A stretch of DNA of 64,000 bases from positions 19,468,860 through 19,532,859 of the forward strand of contig NC_135244.1 of the NCBI RefSeq assembly GCF_947623445.1. Direction: 5' to 3'. The position numbers were made by a program, and so were the translations under genes. Under the pieces are notes generated by a model that made no database searches, was not told the DNA's origin, and was given only the letters and a program-made list of their open reading frames with translations. This document shows positions 21,001 through 34,400 of this stretch, in pieces; the first letter of the stretch is position 1; each line of letters starts with the position of its first letter. The DNA is from Clavelina lepadiformis (Eukaryota; Chordata; Ascidiacea; Aplousobranchia; Clavelinidae).

Positions 21001-24000
21001 CTATCCGCTCATCACGGGTGCTGCCGGCTCGTTGCTCTTACTAGACTCGTGCGATATTTTCCACAGCAAACACTTCTTTATTTCCAATCCAATCGCTTTC
21101 GCCATCGGTGGCGGAACGGCGTTGCCCACTTCTCTATGCTTATCCATTATCGTTCCAAAAAATCTGTATGTGTCCGGAAAGCCTTGAGAGCGGGCGCATT
21201 CGCGGACACTGACCACTCGGTCTTGTTCAGGATGTAGGACCCTGCCTTGTTTGCCCATTGGTTCCGGATTGGTGACTGTTGTGCTGAAATATCCATTCCA
21301 GTCAAGACGTCCGTACAAACCCGCCCAGTGATTGTGGCGATTACCTGTATGCGGCAAGCACCATGGAATTAGGGTGTTAAACTGGCGGTCAAGTGGGTCA
21401 CATGCCGCGCCGGTGGCACATGCACAAACGCCACGAAGTGCGCCGGTTGAGCTCTTGCCTTGTTTCTTGTCACGATGTTCATAACGAAGAAGTTTTGTCA
21501 TTGTTCCATCTGACAATTTCACTTGTTTGTTTGGCAAATCGCGCCAATCAGCCCCAGGGAAAAGCGGAATTAGTCCCATGCGAGCCGCGACCAGTGGACT
21601 CATATCCTTGCAGATGTGATCCCGGAGAACATCCTGATAACCTCCTGCTCGGATCATTCTCTGAAAATGACTCTGACTCTCGCCCCGATACGACATTTCC
21701 AACTTTGAATGGCCATTTGGAATCCTAGGTAAATCTGACATCGTATCACGGACAGTGATAGTGCGGAAAGGTGCAGAAAACACACGGGTAATATTGCTTG
21801 TTATCTTTTTCTCACCAACCTGTGCTGAAATACTGCCACCTCGTGCTGAAAAAGTATGCAATGGTTCTGGGTACAGAGGCAAATTTTCACCCGGAGCAGC
21901 AGCTAAGATAATGGCACGGCGCCTGGTTTGGGCCACCCCATAATGCCCAGCCTGAAGAATGCCAAATGTGCACTGGTATCCCATCTTTACAAGGGCTGCA
22001 AGGGTAAGCTTTAGCACCATGCAGTTTTTAAAGGATACAAAGTTGCGGACATTCTCGAGAAGGAAAAATCTTGGTCGATAGTAGTCACAGTAAGAGAGAT
22101 AAGAGACCACTAGGGAATTTTTAAAGCGAGAATACTCCCTTGAATTGAATCTGTTCATTCCACTGAAGCCTTGGCAAGGAGGTCCTCCGCAGAGCAAATC
22201 AACATCACCCTTTTGGGGTAGACGTTGGCCACAAGCACTTTTCTCTTTACCGGACATAACCATTTCAAGAAAAACATTGCAATCTTCGGTAAACACTGTA
22301 GCACCTGGGTTATTTAACCGAAACGCTTGCGCAGCGGGTTCCCAAAGTTCGATAGCGTACGAAGATTCAGCGATGCCAGCCTGATGAAAACCTTCTGATA
22401 AACCTCCGCACCCTGAAAATACGTCTAATGTGCGTAGCTTGCCAAATGTTGCTGATGCTTCCTCACTTTCAGCGTTATCCTTTTTCACAAGTTCTTTTGT
22501 CCATTTCTTTGTGATTTTTGTGAGTTTTGTCTTCACTTCGTTATACCCTTGAACCATCTGGTTAATTCCAGATCGACGAGACTTCAGTGGCGGCTCAACG
22601 AATGCTCGCGCATTCGAATCGTATCCTTCACTGAAATAAAATCTATCGTGACCTTTTCGAGAATATTCTGATGGAGAAACTGTCAAATCATATTCGCATT
22701 CCACCTGACATTTTCCGTGAACTTGAGACAAATCAACTGTGGCCTCCTCATCAGACCAATACAGTAAGTTAAGATCACTATAATAAGTGGACTTCAATGA
22801 TTTGTGGGTGTTCTCTGGCCTATAGAACTTAGTTACTTTTAGCTTCACGTTGTCAGATTTACTGGAAGCCGGGCAGTAGATTGAAATTATTCTGGCAATT
22901 CTAAAAGGCTTGGCCACGAGTTCATTGCTGCCTTTTACATATGTACTTTTACGATAATACTCTGGATATTCATCTTCATCTAAGTTTTCAAGTAGAGGAG
23001 CGCTTGCTTTCTTCTTTGGTGTGGATGCAGATGTCTTGAAACTGAAGGCATCTGGTGGAAGGTAAACACAATCTCCAATGGAATACTCGACACCATTATA
23101 AGCCGCGGCACTATACAGAATCTTCCCGGAATCTTTTCTGATTTCTTTTTTCGCCTTTGGAATTGCTTTCTGCTTAATATTTTCCAGTCTGAAGCAAGAT
23201 GCGCAAAAACCTGGTTCATCTTTTCCATTTACTGGTGGCGGATCCTCAAATCTTGCGTGCTCCGGATTATACCATTTCTGGTAGTAGAAACTCGTACTTC
23301 CGTCACATTTGGGAAACTGACGATCTTCCTCTACTCCGCCCATGAAGTACCAATTGTTATGTGGAGGTCGATGATGCACTTCAACTTTCGAGTTTACACA
23401 TTGTACGTTTAGATCTTCGCATTCGTCGACTAAGAATAATTCGCCTGGGTCACCGGCCTCCTGAAGAACTGTTTCCGAGGACCTTAAAAACCAGTCAACG
23501 TGGATCATCTTCTCTCGTTTCTTTTCTTGCTTTGAATCAGTTTCCCACATGTAAGCCAACAGACCAACGTATGGCTCTTTTCCTGACTCGTCCGGTAGCA
23601 CTGAGACATAATCGCCCACTTCATATAAAACTCCACCTAGCTTGAAGCTCTGATAATACGTGCATTGATCCTTGCTTGTCACTACTGGCTCACCAATCCA
23701 TTCCACTCGGGATTTCGTGCTGCGTTTCACTTTGTGGGCACTCTTGGTTGGTGCAGTGGGTTTGGAAGGTTCCGCAACAACTTCTTTTTCTTCATCAACA
23801 TCTTCCATGTTTGAATCATCTTGATGAACTTGCAAATTTGGGCATTTTCTCTGGACACACGCTTGCTTGGACCGGCCCGATCCACCGAATTTCACCATGT
23901 CTTTACAGGCACTGCACTCACCACAATCTGGCTTCAAACATACCTCACAGGTCCCACATCTGAAATGTACACCAGCATGATTAAAACATTGAACTTAATT

Positions 24001-26188
24001 GCACTGCACATGCTTATTAAAATTTTTTTTTTTGATACCTATGTCTTCTTATTTTATGTCCTGTAGTGGAGTCAACAGTGTCTTGGAAAAACTGTTCCAT
24101 TATTTCAGCAACCAACCTCGTTGTTGTTGCCTTTGTAGAAGACGCCTACAGTGCAAAGCAAATTATGATGTGAATGATAAAATTATGAGTGATTTTAGGA
24201 TCACATTCACTAGGTCCATCATAGAAACGGAAAAATACTTAGTTTAAATAAGAAACATGTAATGCACGACTGCACCGTGCACAAGGTGGCGACTTTCAAA
24301 ATTAACTCGATTACCTTAACATGCTTCTTTTCTTTCACTACCAAATTTCTGGCAGCTCTTCTTTTTCCCAATGTTACACCAGCTAAGTGAATAAGATCTC
24401 TCATGCAAGGAGTACCAATTAAAGCGTCTTCTGCTTCTGTTCGTGCAGAATCATACGATTCCACCTGGAGACAAAATTTGCATAAACTACTTCAAACCCT
24501 GTAAAAAAGTTAATTGCTAAAAACACAATCATTTCGTCCGCAAATTCATCAGTTAATGACATCTTTTTTGACAAGTGGTAAAACTAAAAAAATGCTAATG
24601 TTCCCGAGAACTATCAGACATAAAGGTTATCATACACCTAGAAATGTCGTTTAACAATTGTAAGCTGCAAATTGTTTCAACCATGTCTGAGCAATGATGG
24701 TATAAAAATACCAAACTAAGATTTTACAAAATAACAACAGATTATAACATAAAAATATTACTTGCTCAACAACAAACTGAGCATGACGAAGCAAAGAATC
24801 CTCAGTAAATTTTGCAATGGCTAGGGATGCTGGTGGAATAGCAGTTTGAATGCGATTCACTAAATCTTCATACACAGACGCTGGATTGTCAGACAAGAAT
24901 TCAATAACGTTTTTGCTCATATAAATTTTCTCTTGCAGATTTGTCCAATAGTTTTGATAGATAGCAGCTGGTTCCATTAGAAAGTATTCGGCGAATGCCG
25001 TTGAAAATCCGACCAACGCACGCTCTCCTCCATCGAAACCTAGAACAAATGTGAATGCAAAAGAAACACAAAACTATTTTTGTGCAATTTGCGTTGGTCA
25101 TTCTCAAAGCAATATCAATCCGATTAAAAGATTTACTTCCACATTTTGATTTAAAACGATGAAATAAAAACACAAAATTTGGTGCACACTCTGTAGTCTA
25201 TACCTTGTGTGTTTATTCAACGTAAGTCACTATTCTTTCTATTTCATAAGTGTTGAAAAATTATTTCTAACCTGCTGTCCACCATTCATTGATTGGCCCA
25301 AATCGCTTTCCTGGTACGCCGTTATCAGTGCTTGAATCTTCGTCGTAAACAGGTTTGACTACGCCACTGAAGTAAAGCTCAATGTTCTTTTCAATTAAAC
25401 CAGCATCAAATGAACAGAGGTGAGTGTTTTTATCATAAACACAGAAATCTGCAATGCATTGAAAAAAAATGTAATACAAATTAACAATCTATACTTTAAC
25501 AACCTGTTTTGGCCAAACTCGGACCCGCAATGAGTGCCATGATTATGATATTATGAGACACGATAAAGCTTTAACTACAATATCACACAGACACACTAAA
25601 ACACAATTATATAAATTCCAAATGTAAAGAAGGGCAAAGCTAATGCAAACAACTTTCATATTAGCGAAATGAAAAGTAAAATAAATGACAAGAAAACTTT
25701 TGAAAACCTGTAATTTTATGCTGAGGACGTCCAGTGTCTTCATTGCCCACAAACACGGAAAGTGAATCATGCGTTAGTACAACAAACTCCTCTTCCGAAC
25801 CGGAAGGATCACCAGGATACAAGGCAATATCCTCAAGGAGTTGTTTACATTCCCGGCATTTTGCTGGTGTAAGCCTCGGCTTGGTGGACTAATGAACAAT
25901 AAACGGCAACGGTGAATGTTGTTTCTTTACCTTGACATGAAACTTCTGCCCATGCATTAACACCTGAACTTTTGTTGTTTTCTCAGTGGGTCCACTTTGA
26001 ACACGATTCGTTGGTTCTTCATTTTCTTTGTCACTTGCACTGCAGCCAGGAGCATCCTGAGGAGAATGAATTCTAGCTCTCTTTCCATCTGGACTTGCAC
26101 TTTCATGATTGCTATCTTCATTATCGTTTGTCTTTATAGCTTCAACTGCTTCAGACTTTCTTTTTGCTTTGTGGCCAAACATTTCCAT
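21001..26188 (-). CDS. DNMT1: DNA (cytosine-5)-methyltransferase 1, maintenance type
   Basis: Seven exons (26188-25931, 25888-25708, 25448-25272, 25039-24762, 24464-24315, 24145-24039, 23959-21001) join in phase to give 1369 residues. Order: a basic N-terminus with a possible PCNA-binding motif ([12 protein letters not shown]), the replication-foci targeting domain ([58 protein letters not shown]), the CXXC zinc domain ([24 protein letters not shown]), an acidic linker, two BAH domains, and the methyltransferase with [13 protein letters not shown], the catalytic [10 protein letters not shown] (Cys about residue 979), [27 protein letters not shown] and [13 protein letters not shown]. It copies CpG methylation onto new strands after replication. 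All catalytic motifs are intact. The Gly-Lys linker of vertebrates is replaced by a [11 protein letters not shown] segment. The N-terminal DMAP1-binding domain was not found upstream. The long last exon begins at 23959 with Cys codons, not at the first in-frame TTG. It is convergent with nothing certain at its 3' side. Confidence 0.96.
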
Positions 26189-26200
26189 AATACTTGCCTG
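26189..26200 (-). promoter_or_regulatory. 3' splice acceptor 9 bases upstream of the DNMT1 ATG
   Basis: On the minus strand AAATTTACATTACAG is followed by GCAAGTATT and then the ATG. Either a leader is trans-spliced here, or an upstream exon ends just before; in that case a terminal CAG codon would complete a Q-x-x-I-x-x-x-F PCNA box, and more N-terminal protein should exist. Confidence 0.5.
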
Positions 26201-28218
26201 TAATGTAAATTTATGTAGATCATAGTAACTAACTTGTTCATAGAAGATAGTTCATATATTATATACAGTAGATGGCACAAAGTTCAAAATAGATTAGCAG
26301 GACTTGCACAAACACAAGCTCGATAACCAGGCTTGGGCAGAGAGGAATCATGACTTGTGTGTATTGTTTTAGTAACATATTTTTGTGTGTTATTGTGTTA
26401 AAACTTTGTCTTCGAAGTTTATATTTTTGTATGTGAACTTTTATTGCAAATGATTTGGTGTCTACCTTTTATGCAGTTGTTTTCTTGCCTTCATTAAGTT
26501 TAATTAGTTAATTTCACAGATTAATTTTGCTATTATGCTCCCACTCCCACTTAAATTGACAGACGTTAAAATTATATACTGTTTTAATATATACATAGAA
26601 GCCAGTTTACTTATGCCACCAAAACTGAATTTACCAATGCCAATTAAAAAATGTATCACACAATGAAGTATAAATATACCATGGCTGATTAAGCATAAGC
26701 CTGTATGGGAAGCTTGTATTTTAGCACAGGAAGATTAATGCAGAAAAATATAAGGTCAATGTTTTATGCTATGCCAGTGTTAAAACTAATTTTCCACAAT
26801 TAATTCCTATTTTAACAAATGGAGCCGATTCTAAGGACGGTAGCTTTGCCCTGCTTATCGGTGCCATTGCCACCGTCAAGTTGCAACTGTGAAAAGATGA
26901 AATCAAAGAGAATTTTATTACACTCGCAATCTTTGTATGCTTGTTTCTAGTGACATTTTCTGATGCCACGGCAGAAAGGCTGAAGCTGATATTTATTCCA
27001 GTGGCATAACGACATTTTCTCTTTTGCCATGCTGGAGGTCTCCAGCGTATCATCAAACTTTCCAGTATAGGTAAGCAATGCAAAACTAAACATAGCATTT
27101 CTAGAAATAATGATGTCTTAAAGGCAAGTAATTCTACACATATGCAATGAGTTGGTGGTAAGTTGTAACAGGCAGGCCAAGATACCAGTAACAAACTTTA
27201 CAAACATACTGGCTTGCTTTACAGTACCATACAATCAATCAATTTATTTCTCGTCAAAAGCACGATGGGGACGAAAAAATCGGGTCTAGTATACGAGTGC
27301 ACAATCACAGGATGCCTTTGTACACTAGAACTGTCAAACGCATCTGAATCAACGTACAAATTAAAATCTGGTACGGTTTTCAGTACGACATTTTTCAAAT
27401 AAATATCTTCAAACATTTAAATGATGTTTTCATAACCATATTTTCTTTCATTGGTGTTGGTATATACAGATTTTCATTTTGCGATTTGACAAACACTTTT
27501 CATCGTTAAAGAGATGAAAACTCTCTTTTTCTATCAATCTTTCAATTCATAAGCAAATTTGCTATATTGTATAAGTTACTTTTTGTTGAAAAAAAATATT
27601 TTACCCATTAAAATAAAGTCATTACAAGGCTTAGGTTCTTACATACGTACAAGTATAGTGTCAAGGTCAAGCGCATTAGCGCACACTGCAACTTGGGACT
27701 ATTTGTATCTCCATTTTGTAGCATTCAGATCGTAGGCAGAGTTAGCAATTGAATCAATATACCTGTCGGCCAGAAGATCCACCGTTGGATTTACGTTGTT
27801 TCTGGGGTGTGGGAGAGATAACTACCGACGATGTAGAGCTTTCCCCGAGCATGTTCCTCCGTAGTTTAACCAGTGATTACCAAAAGACGCGTAGTTGCAG
27901 ACTTAAGCTATTTAACCACAAAAGTACATCCTTTATGTTCGGCTACTTTTACTTAAATGTATCAAAGGTAAAAGTTCTAACAGACTGTCTATATAGTAGC
28001 TACCGTACACTTATTTTATATTAACAAACCGGTACTGTAAACATCTGGCGGGAAAGTTATCACAATGTTTCTTCCCGCAAAATCATTCATGCGTGACTAC
28101 CATGCACGTGACCGCACCAATTTCTGTATCCAAACATTATTTAGTCAGCGCTTTACTTACAGATTATAATGGTTAAGTAAATTGGTAATTTTTCATCTGT
28201 CATAATTCATGACAATCA

Positions 28219-28378
28219 TGGCGGAGTGGTGAGCGTGCCTGGTTCGTAAATATTAGAGCTGAGCTCGATTCCCCATTGTGCTACCTTCGTAATAACCTTG
28301 AACAAGGAAGCTGGCTTGCTTCTGTTCAGTTAATTCTAGTGAACAATTCCAAATTCGGAAAATATAATAAAGAAGAAG
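28219..28378 (+). repeat. tRNA-derived SINE copy 2
   Basis: An A-box-like GCGGAGTGGTGAGCGTGCC is followed by a B-box-like GAGCTCGATTCCCC and the body words TGTGCTACC and AACCTTGAACAAGGA, in the same order as the other copies. It ends in an A-rich tail with AATAAAG. Confidence 0.6.
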
Positions 28379-28820
28379 TAAAAAGGTATTTCCAACTAAC
28401 AAATGAAACTAACTAAAATGAATAAATAGAAGAAAATTGCAATCGTTTTATCTAGCAAACTATTCGAACAAAATCGTCGCCTGTCCGTCCAACAATTGGC
28501 TCCAACTCCAACCTGTGGTTTCCAATGTTTCTGCTTTTATGTTTTTATTTAAGCTTCATCAAGTACAATAACAATTTCTAAATTTACATTGAACATTGCC
28601 GTTTGCGTTATGAGATAATTAAATAACCGCCGTTATAAATTAACTATGAAAATAAACGAATTTTCCGTAACTCCTCACTTTCCGATAGAATCGACGATTT
28701 ACTAATAAATCTGGTGTCCGATGACATTCCCTAAATTTATGTTATGCTTTGTTTACTGTTTGTGTTGATAGGAATTGTAGCCTATACTAGCTGCCTATCC
28801 TAATAAACAAAGTCGAAATT

Positions 28821-28916
28821 AGAAGTTAAAATAGAGAAGTTAAAATAGAGAAGTTAAAATAGAAGTAGTTAAAAGTAGTAGTAGTAAAACTAGTAGTCAA
28901 GTAGAAGTTAAAATGT
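28821..28916 (+). repeat. Imperfect minisatellite
   Basis: Units of AGAAGTTAAAATAG are repeated about three times, then decay into AGTAGTAAAA-like triplet repeats, ending with another AGAAGTTAAAAT. Confidence 0.8.
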
Positions 28917-29553
28917 TTAGCAAGAAAAAAGAACTCCATCTCACAACTTTGACAATTCGACAGATGACTCCACCGCAGGAAAGCAGCCTCTGATTGTTTT
29001 AATAGTGACGTAATAAACTATTATATTGCGTTGTACGACATTGTGATGATTGGATTTACCGTGAAGTAAACTTCTCAGAAACGATTCGTCCATTGGCTAG
29101 TTAAAAAGCCATCTAATTTTGAAATGCTGTAGCAAAATAGAGCGACCGGATAATCGAATGCCGGTTAATCGAGGGATGGATAATCGAGGAAGCATTGTAC
29201 AGACAACAGTCGTCCGTGCACAACATAACTAGGCCTATAGACATATGGTCGTAAAAAAGGTGATTCTCTTACTTTTGCGCTCCCATGTTAGGATCAAATA
29301 TTGAGGAATTATCATGTCATAATTTATTTTTTATTACTTAATGATTCAAGTCGGAGTGCAAAAGTAGGAAAGACTCCAAAAAATATGGTGTAAATTTTAG
29401 TGCAAACAGCAAAGATGGGGTGAAAAAGGTTTGGCCGCCACTAGCCCTAGGTCTATTTCACCGGAAAAATCATGTGTTTGAAGCTATGTTTCTCAGTTTC
29501 TTATTAACGTAATGTAAGCTATTTAAATGTTATGATATAGCCTATAGGCCTAG

Positions 29554-30289
29554 TAGGGTTACCATATCTGAAAAAGTGAAATTCCTGACAGTTTCAATGA
29601 CCAACTTTCGCAACACCAAACAGGCACTATACGGCATTTTACAGTGTTTTTTCATCTTACCAATCCAAACGCTTATTTTTTTCACAAGACAGCACCACTG
29701 CCACAAAGGGAAAAAAGCACAAAATTGCCACATTTTTTTCGTCCAACAACTTTCTGTATTATTAATATTAGACCTTTTTTTTTTCACTTAATGAAATTAA
29801 GACCAATTTTGCTACATTCACTACCTAAAAGTTACAAAATACAAAGATAGTTCTGCTTACTATAAAGCAAACAGCAAAATTGATTCCACAAAATAAACTA
29901 GTCTAGCCAAATGACTCGAAAAATAAAAAAGCCAAATCGCATAATTACCAAATAATGAAAATTACTAGGCTATGTCACAAAGCAAAGTTAACTAAAAATC
30001 ACACTAGACTGGTGTTGGGGCAATGTCTTATAGCCAGTAGACTTAGAAGGAATTAGGCCTGCATCTCGTCAGTAAATTTACATTTTCAACAGAAAAAGAA
30101 TAAAAAAAATTGATTCTTTAGCACTAAAATTCTTACTGTAAACATATTGCCAGTTAGATTTCATAAAATGCATTCTTCAAAAATCCTGGACATTTAAAAA
30201 CTGTTTACTTGTTCCATTTCTTCCTGATGCAGAATTAAACACTAAAATCCTGGACTTGTCCAGGAAAATCCTGACGTATGGCAACCCTA
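29554..30289. mobile_element. Non-autonomous DNA transposon with inverted ends
   Basis: The left end reads TAGGGTTACCATATCTG and the inverted right end TAGGGTTGCCATACGTCAGG; both are followed by CCTGACAG/TCCTGGACA-like sequence. The 736-bp interior has no coding frame with family resemblance. The target duplication is unclear. Confidence 0.6.
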
Positions 30290-31033
30290 GCCAATAGTAA
30301 CCAAAATCTACCTTCTAATCTAAATTTAACTCCAATGAAACCTTAAACAGCTAAAATCAACTTTTTGCGTACCCTATCTCCCAACCAAACCGCCTACTGT
30401 ATCTTTAACATTTAACAACAGGCTGCGTGAGCAACATAGCATGAAATAGTTACTTCATAAAGGCTGTTAACACAGTGTCGTGCTTCATGTCAAATGTAAT
30501 CATGCATTGGGTGGCCTAGTCGCCATAGCCCTTTTTGTCACAGCCTCTTTCACGTTTTTTTTTTCAAAGATGTAAACTTCATTCTATATCCAGCTGTTCT
30601 GTTGTGAGCGTAGGCAAGTGTAGAAACACACAACCAAATACTGGCTCAATTTATAATTGAATATATTGTGGTTTCATAATGCGGTGATGGAAGGTGATGT
30701 TTTCTTGGTGCAAAACTTGAAAGAAAGTACGTCAAAAACTGTAACAAAAATTCTAATTTTTATATTAAATAGACAATGTACACTTAGTATGGGCTATTTG
30801 AGAGTGCAATTGCAACTTCAGTACCGTATATCTGTTTTAACTGGTAGCCTAGGCTGAATACCATGTATTAGTAATACCATATCAGCACAGTTCAAGCAAC
30901 AATCATGACATCCTATTTATATCTTCTTAATCTCTTTGCACAAACAGTCAGTGATTCTGAAACCTAAAGCCCAAACAGCTATCCTAGCTCCCTACTGCAA
31001 AGAATTGCTGTTTTTCCCAATATTTTGTATCAA

Positions 31034-31203
31034 GGGTCACCAAACTACGGCCCGGTATGCTACATTAGTTTGTCTGGCTCGCCTCACTGTACCATAAATG
31101 AGCTTATAATATTGAGACGTTTTGATCAAAGCATTAACCTGGCCCACGACCATCAGTTCTCATGCTTATATGGCCCTGTGTGAAAAAAGTTTGGTGAAAC
31201 CTG
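31034..31203. mobile_element. Possible short hAT-like MITE
   Basis: CAAGGGTCACCAAACTACGG on the left pairs with the inverted CAGGTTTCACCAAAC at the right. The interior has GGCCCGGTATGC and TGGCCCTGTGTG words often seen in hAT MITEs. No convincing 8-bp target duplication was found. Confidence 0.4.
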
Positions 31204-31479
31204 TTCTAGGTTATACGTATTATGTTGGCGAAGCACAAAGCTTGGCATTACATTTATCTGGCGCGCTGAAAGCAAACTTCTCGATGTGGCCTCAGCTTTC
31301 ACGAACATCATCAGGAGTAATTTAGACTTTATGGACTGGTGAGAACCGGTTGACTCTTTATAAGGTTGCATTGTCTTCTCTGTAGCGCTTTGTCAAGTCA
31401 GATCAGATGGTGCATATGAAGTCAAATATTTATTTTTTCAGCTTTTAAAAGTGAAATTGCTGTATTTTGCAAATTTAGA

Positions 31480-34400
31480 ATGTTGTATGTTAGAATTGCT
31501 GATGAACATGATAATGAAGCAATTGAAATACCCACTGAAGAAAATCTAACCATACATCTTTCATCCATTACCGGTAAAAAGTAGCATCCAGTGAAACCGC
31601 TGGCTAGTGGAAAGTGTGGCATGTGCTATTTTCACCATTAATATACTGATATTTGCACAACAAAATAATTTTGGATAGAGTAACGTTAAAATTTCATGAT
31701 ATTGGTGCGGCTGACACTAATAGATTAAAATGGTTGGCTAATAAATCAACCACACAAAGCAAACTCTTATTGATAAATCATTTGTGTGCTTGTGCACTGT
31801 CTAGCTTGTTTACATTTTAAAGTGACTAACAGTGCTAGTATTACCCTTTACTGTAGTATGTTGCTGTTTTAAAGTGCGTATTTCATTGGAGATAAACTTG
31901 GATTTTCTTGGTGCACACCTAGCATAGTTTACTGCAGGTCTAATTGACTTGGCACAAATTCAATTTTTGGCATTGAACAAACACGTTTTTAACAAAAACT
32001 GCCCGTCTTGTCATACTTTTTGCTCTGGAAGTGTAATGTGTGATGGTTGGAAGGTTAGAAAAATGTAAAACTTACAAGTTTTTGTTTATGGAACAACAAA
32101 TCCTATGGGGTGACATATCATACCAAACCACACTCAAATTTCCTTTGACTTATGTAATATCAGTTTATAATATGACTAAATTGATTATGGTTTTTACTTT
32201 GCGCCGTGGTTTAATTAATTGTCAACATGATTTCTTTGTTTTATGTTTCTAGCTCAGTTTCCTGGTGCATGTGGCTTGAAATATCGAAACCTCGACACGC
32301 AAACCATGAGAGGGGTAAAACTTGTGGATGGGATATTGTATCCACCTCACGACGGTGGTGTTTGGAAAGATAACTTGTACATTGTGGTTTATCCTAAAGG
32401 TAGTTCATATTAAATTTGTGTTTGCTTCTCTGTTTTTAATAAATGTAGGCCTAATTGCTTTGTATCTTACATTTTTTGTTCATGTTGGTGATAATTAATT
32501 AATAATGGTATGTAATGTTGTTTATAAAGTAGCATACCCCAAATGCATTGCGTTTGCTGCATGTCTTCTGTGTATCATAAATTATTGTCTACTATTGTCA
32601 CAAACAATTAGGGATGCGCCGATACGAACCCAAACCCGAATAGATTCGCCAAATATCGCCTTTATGGAAGATTCGGACGAATACTAACAATGGCGAACCC
32701 GAATACAATATTACTTATAAATTTACTGACTTGAGTTAAAAATAATGGTCTAGTTTCCCGACAAAGCTAAACTAGGGTTAACAATACTTACAATGAAGGT
32801 CGTTTTCTTAACGATTTTGCTTTTTCAATCGTTTTTTAAACACTATTTTTTGAAAGAAAGCTACTTTTTTAACGATTACATCATTTTACAAGCAAGACTT
32901 GACAACTTTTGGATGAAATTTTATTGTTTGGTTCTAATACGAATAGATTTGGGATTCGTTCTTGTTGACCTTCATGATATTCGGGTTCGCATGAACCCGA
33001 ATAATCTTCCTCGCGGCACATCCCTACAAACAATCTAAATTTCTCTCGCTTGGTGTTGATATTATACCATATGCATAACCTACCGGTATATCGCAAGTTA
33101 AGGTAATGCTCGTTACAGATAATAAACGCAAAATGGAGGACGAAGACAGTCAAAGCATTCGAAGTAAACGACCTGCACAAAAATGCTCAGATCTTATTGT
33201 GCTGGGACTTCCGTGGAAGGTCGAAGAGAAAGACTTGGAAGCTTTTTTTGCGCCATTTGGTGACCTGGTCATGACCATGGTAAGATTAATTGAGATAGGT
33301 TTTACACCTGCTCTATGCTTGCAGAGTTAGTTCACTCTCTGAGCTATCCCTTATAGTAGAAATGATTTCAATGTTTATGCTATCACTTCTAATTTATTTA
33401 CGTAATCCTGGGGTGCTCAACTTCAAAGATTGCCAGGTGAAAATAATGGACTACTAAAATAACTTTCAAACAAAGTTCTAATACCTTTAGTTAAATTTGT
33501 TCTTTGTACTAGCATATAAAATATCAGTTGATTTTGAATCAACAAAGATTTACGAATTGGCCTCCTTTTTAAATGAAGAAAAACAAACAATTGGCAAAAA
33601 TCTAAACAACTTTCAACTGGCGTGCAATCTACTTCTGGTAAATACATTTGCAGTTGGCTATCGATTGGTGTGTAGGGCACCCCTGATATAATATTTAGAT
33701 AAAGATCGTTGCACTTAATGTGAGTTATATCTGCAACGGTATTATCATGGATCTTTATATGATTCTGCTGAAAACTGTATGTAGTTGTTTACATGAAGTG
33801 GCTGTAGTTTGGTTGCTTATGAGTTTTGATTTGCTAATATGTGAATTTTTTGTATGTTTTTGCGCAGATTATGAAGTTGTTTGTGCTACTGTTGTGTTTT
33901 TGTGTATGCACAGTACTTAAACTTTCATCTATGTCACATATATACATTTACCAATCCTTACAGGGGTGTATGATAAGAAATATTTGTGGCCTGTGAGGCA
34001 GATATAATTATTACTTTGAAGTTTTTGATAAACCCTAATTTTGATCATGTGTTGTTGCTTTGCGTATAAGTTTCATAATAGCTCATGTCACAATGGTTTA
34101 ACTTTAAACCTTGCCTGGCATAGGAACCAATTTCCACGTTACTTGACATTTATCGAGTATGTATGTGATGTAAGAGCAAGTTTCTGCCGATGCACTCTGT
34201 CATTTAGTTTACCAGTAACTGCCAACGAAGTTTGCTTTTTGGCTGCTGGATGTATGGTGCTGTGGGTCAGTAGTTTTTAAATACTGGGCGTTATTCTGTA
34301 TGTACACCTGCTGTGAACAATTGCCTGATCTGTGAAACATGAAAGACTATTAATGATTTCGTCTCGAAAGCTTGATTGTGAAAGAGACAAACATGGTAAT

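Larger units (their letters stand above)
26201..31479. other. Intergenic region between DNMT1 and TARDBP
   Basis: These two genes diverge from here, so promoters of both may lie inside. No coding exon is supported; I looked for a DMAP1-binding-domain exon of DNMT1 and did not recognise one. The region holds a SINE (28219-28378), an imperfect 14-15-bp tandem repeat (28821-28916), a TIR element (29554-30289) and a possible short MITE near 31034-31203. Confidence 0.5.

Noticed and set aside
23937..23939. DNMT1 starting at the 5' end of its longest open frame
   Set aside because: The codon is TTG, and the frame continues upstream through two CXXC cysteines to an acceptor, with six more exons carrying the RFTS domain.
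21049..23963. Several plus-strand frames across DNMT1
   Set aside because: They are shadows of the minus-strand coding exon, with implausible arginine/histidine/serine-rich composition.
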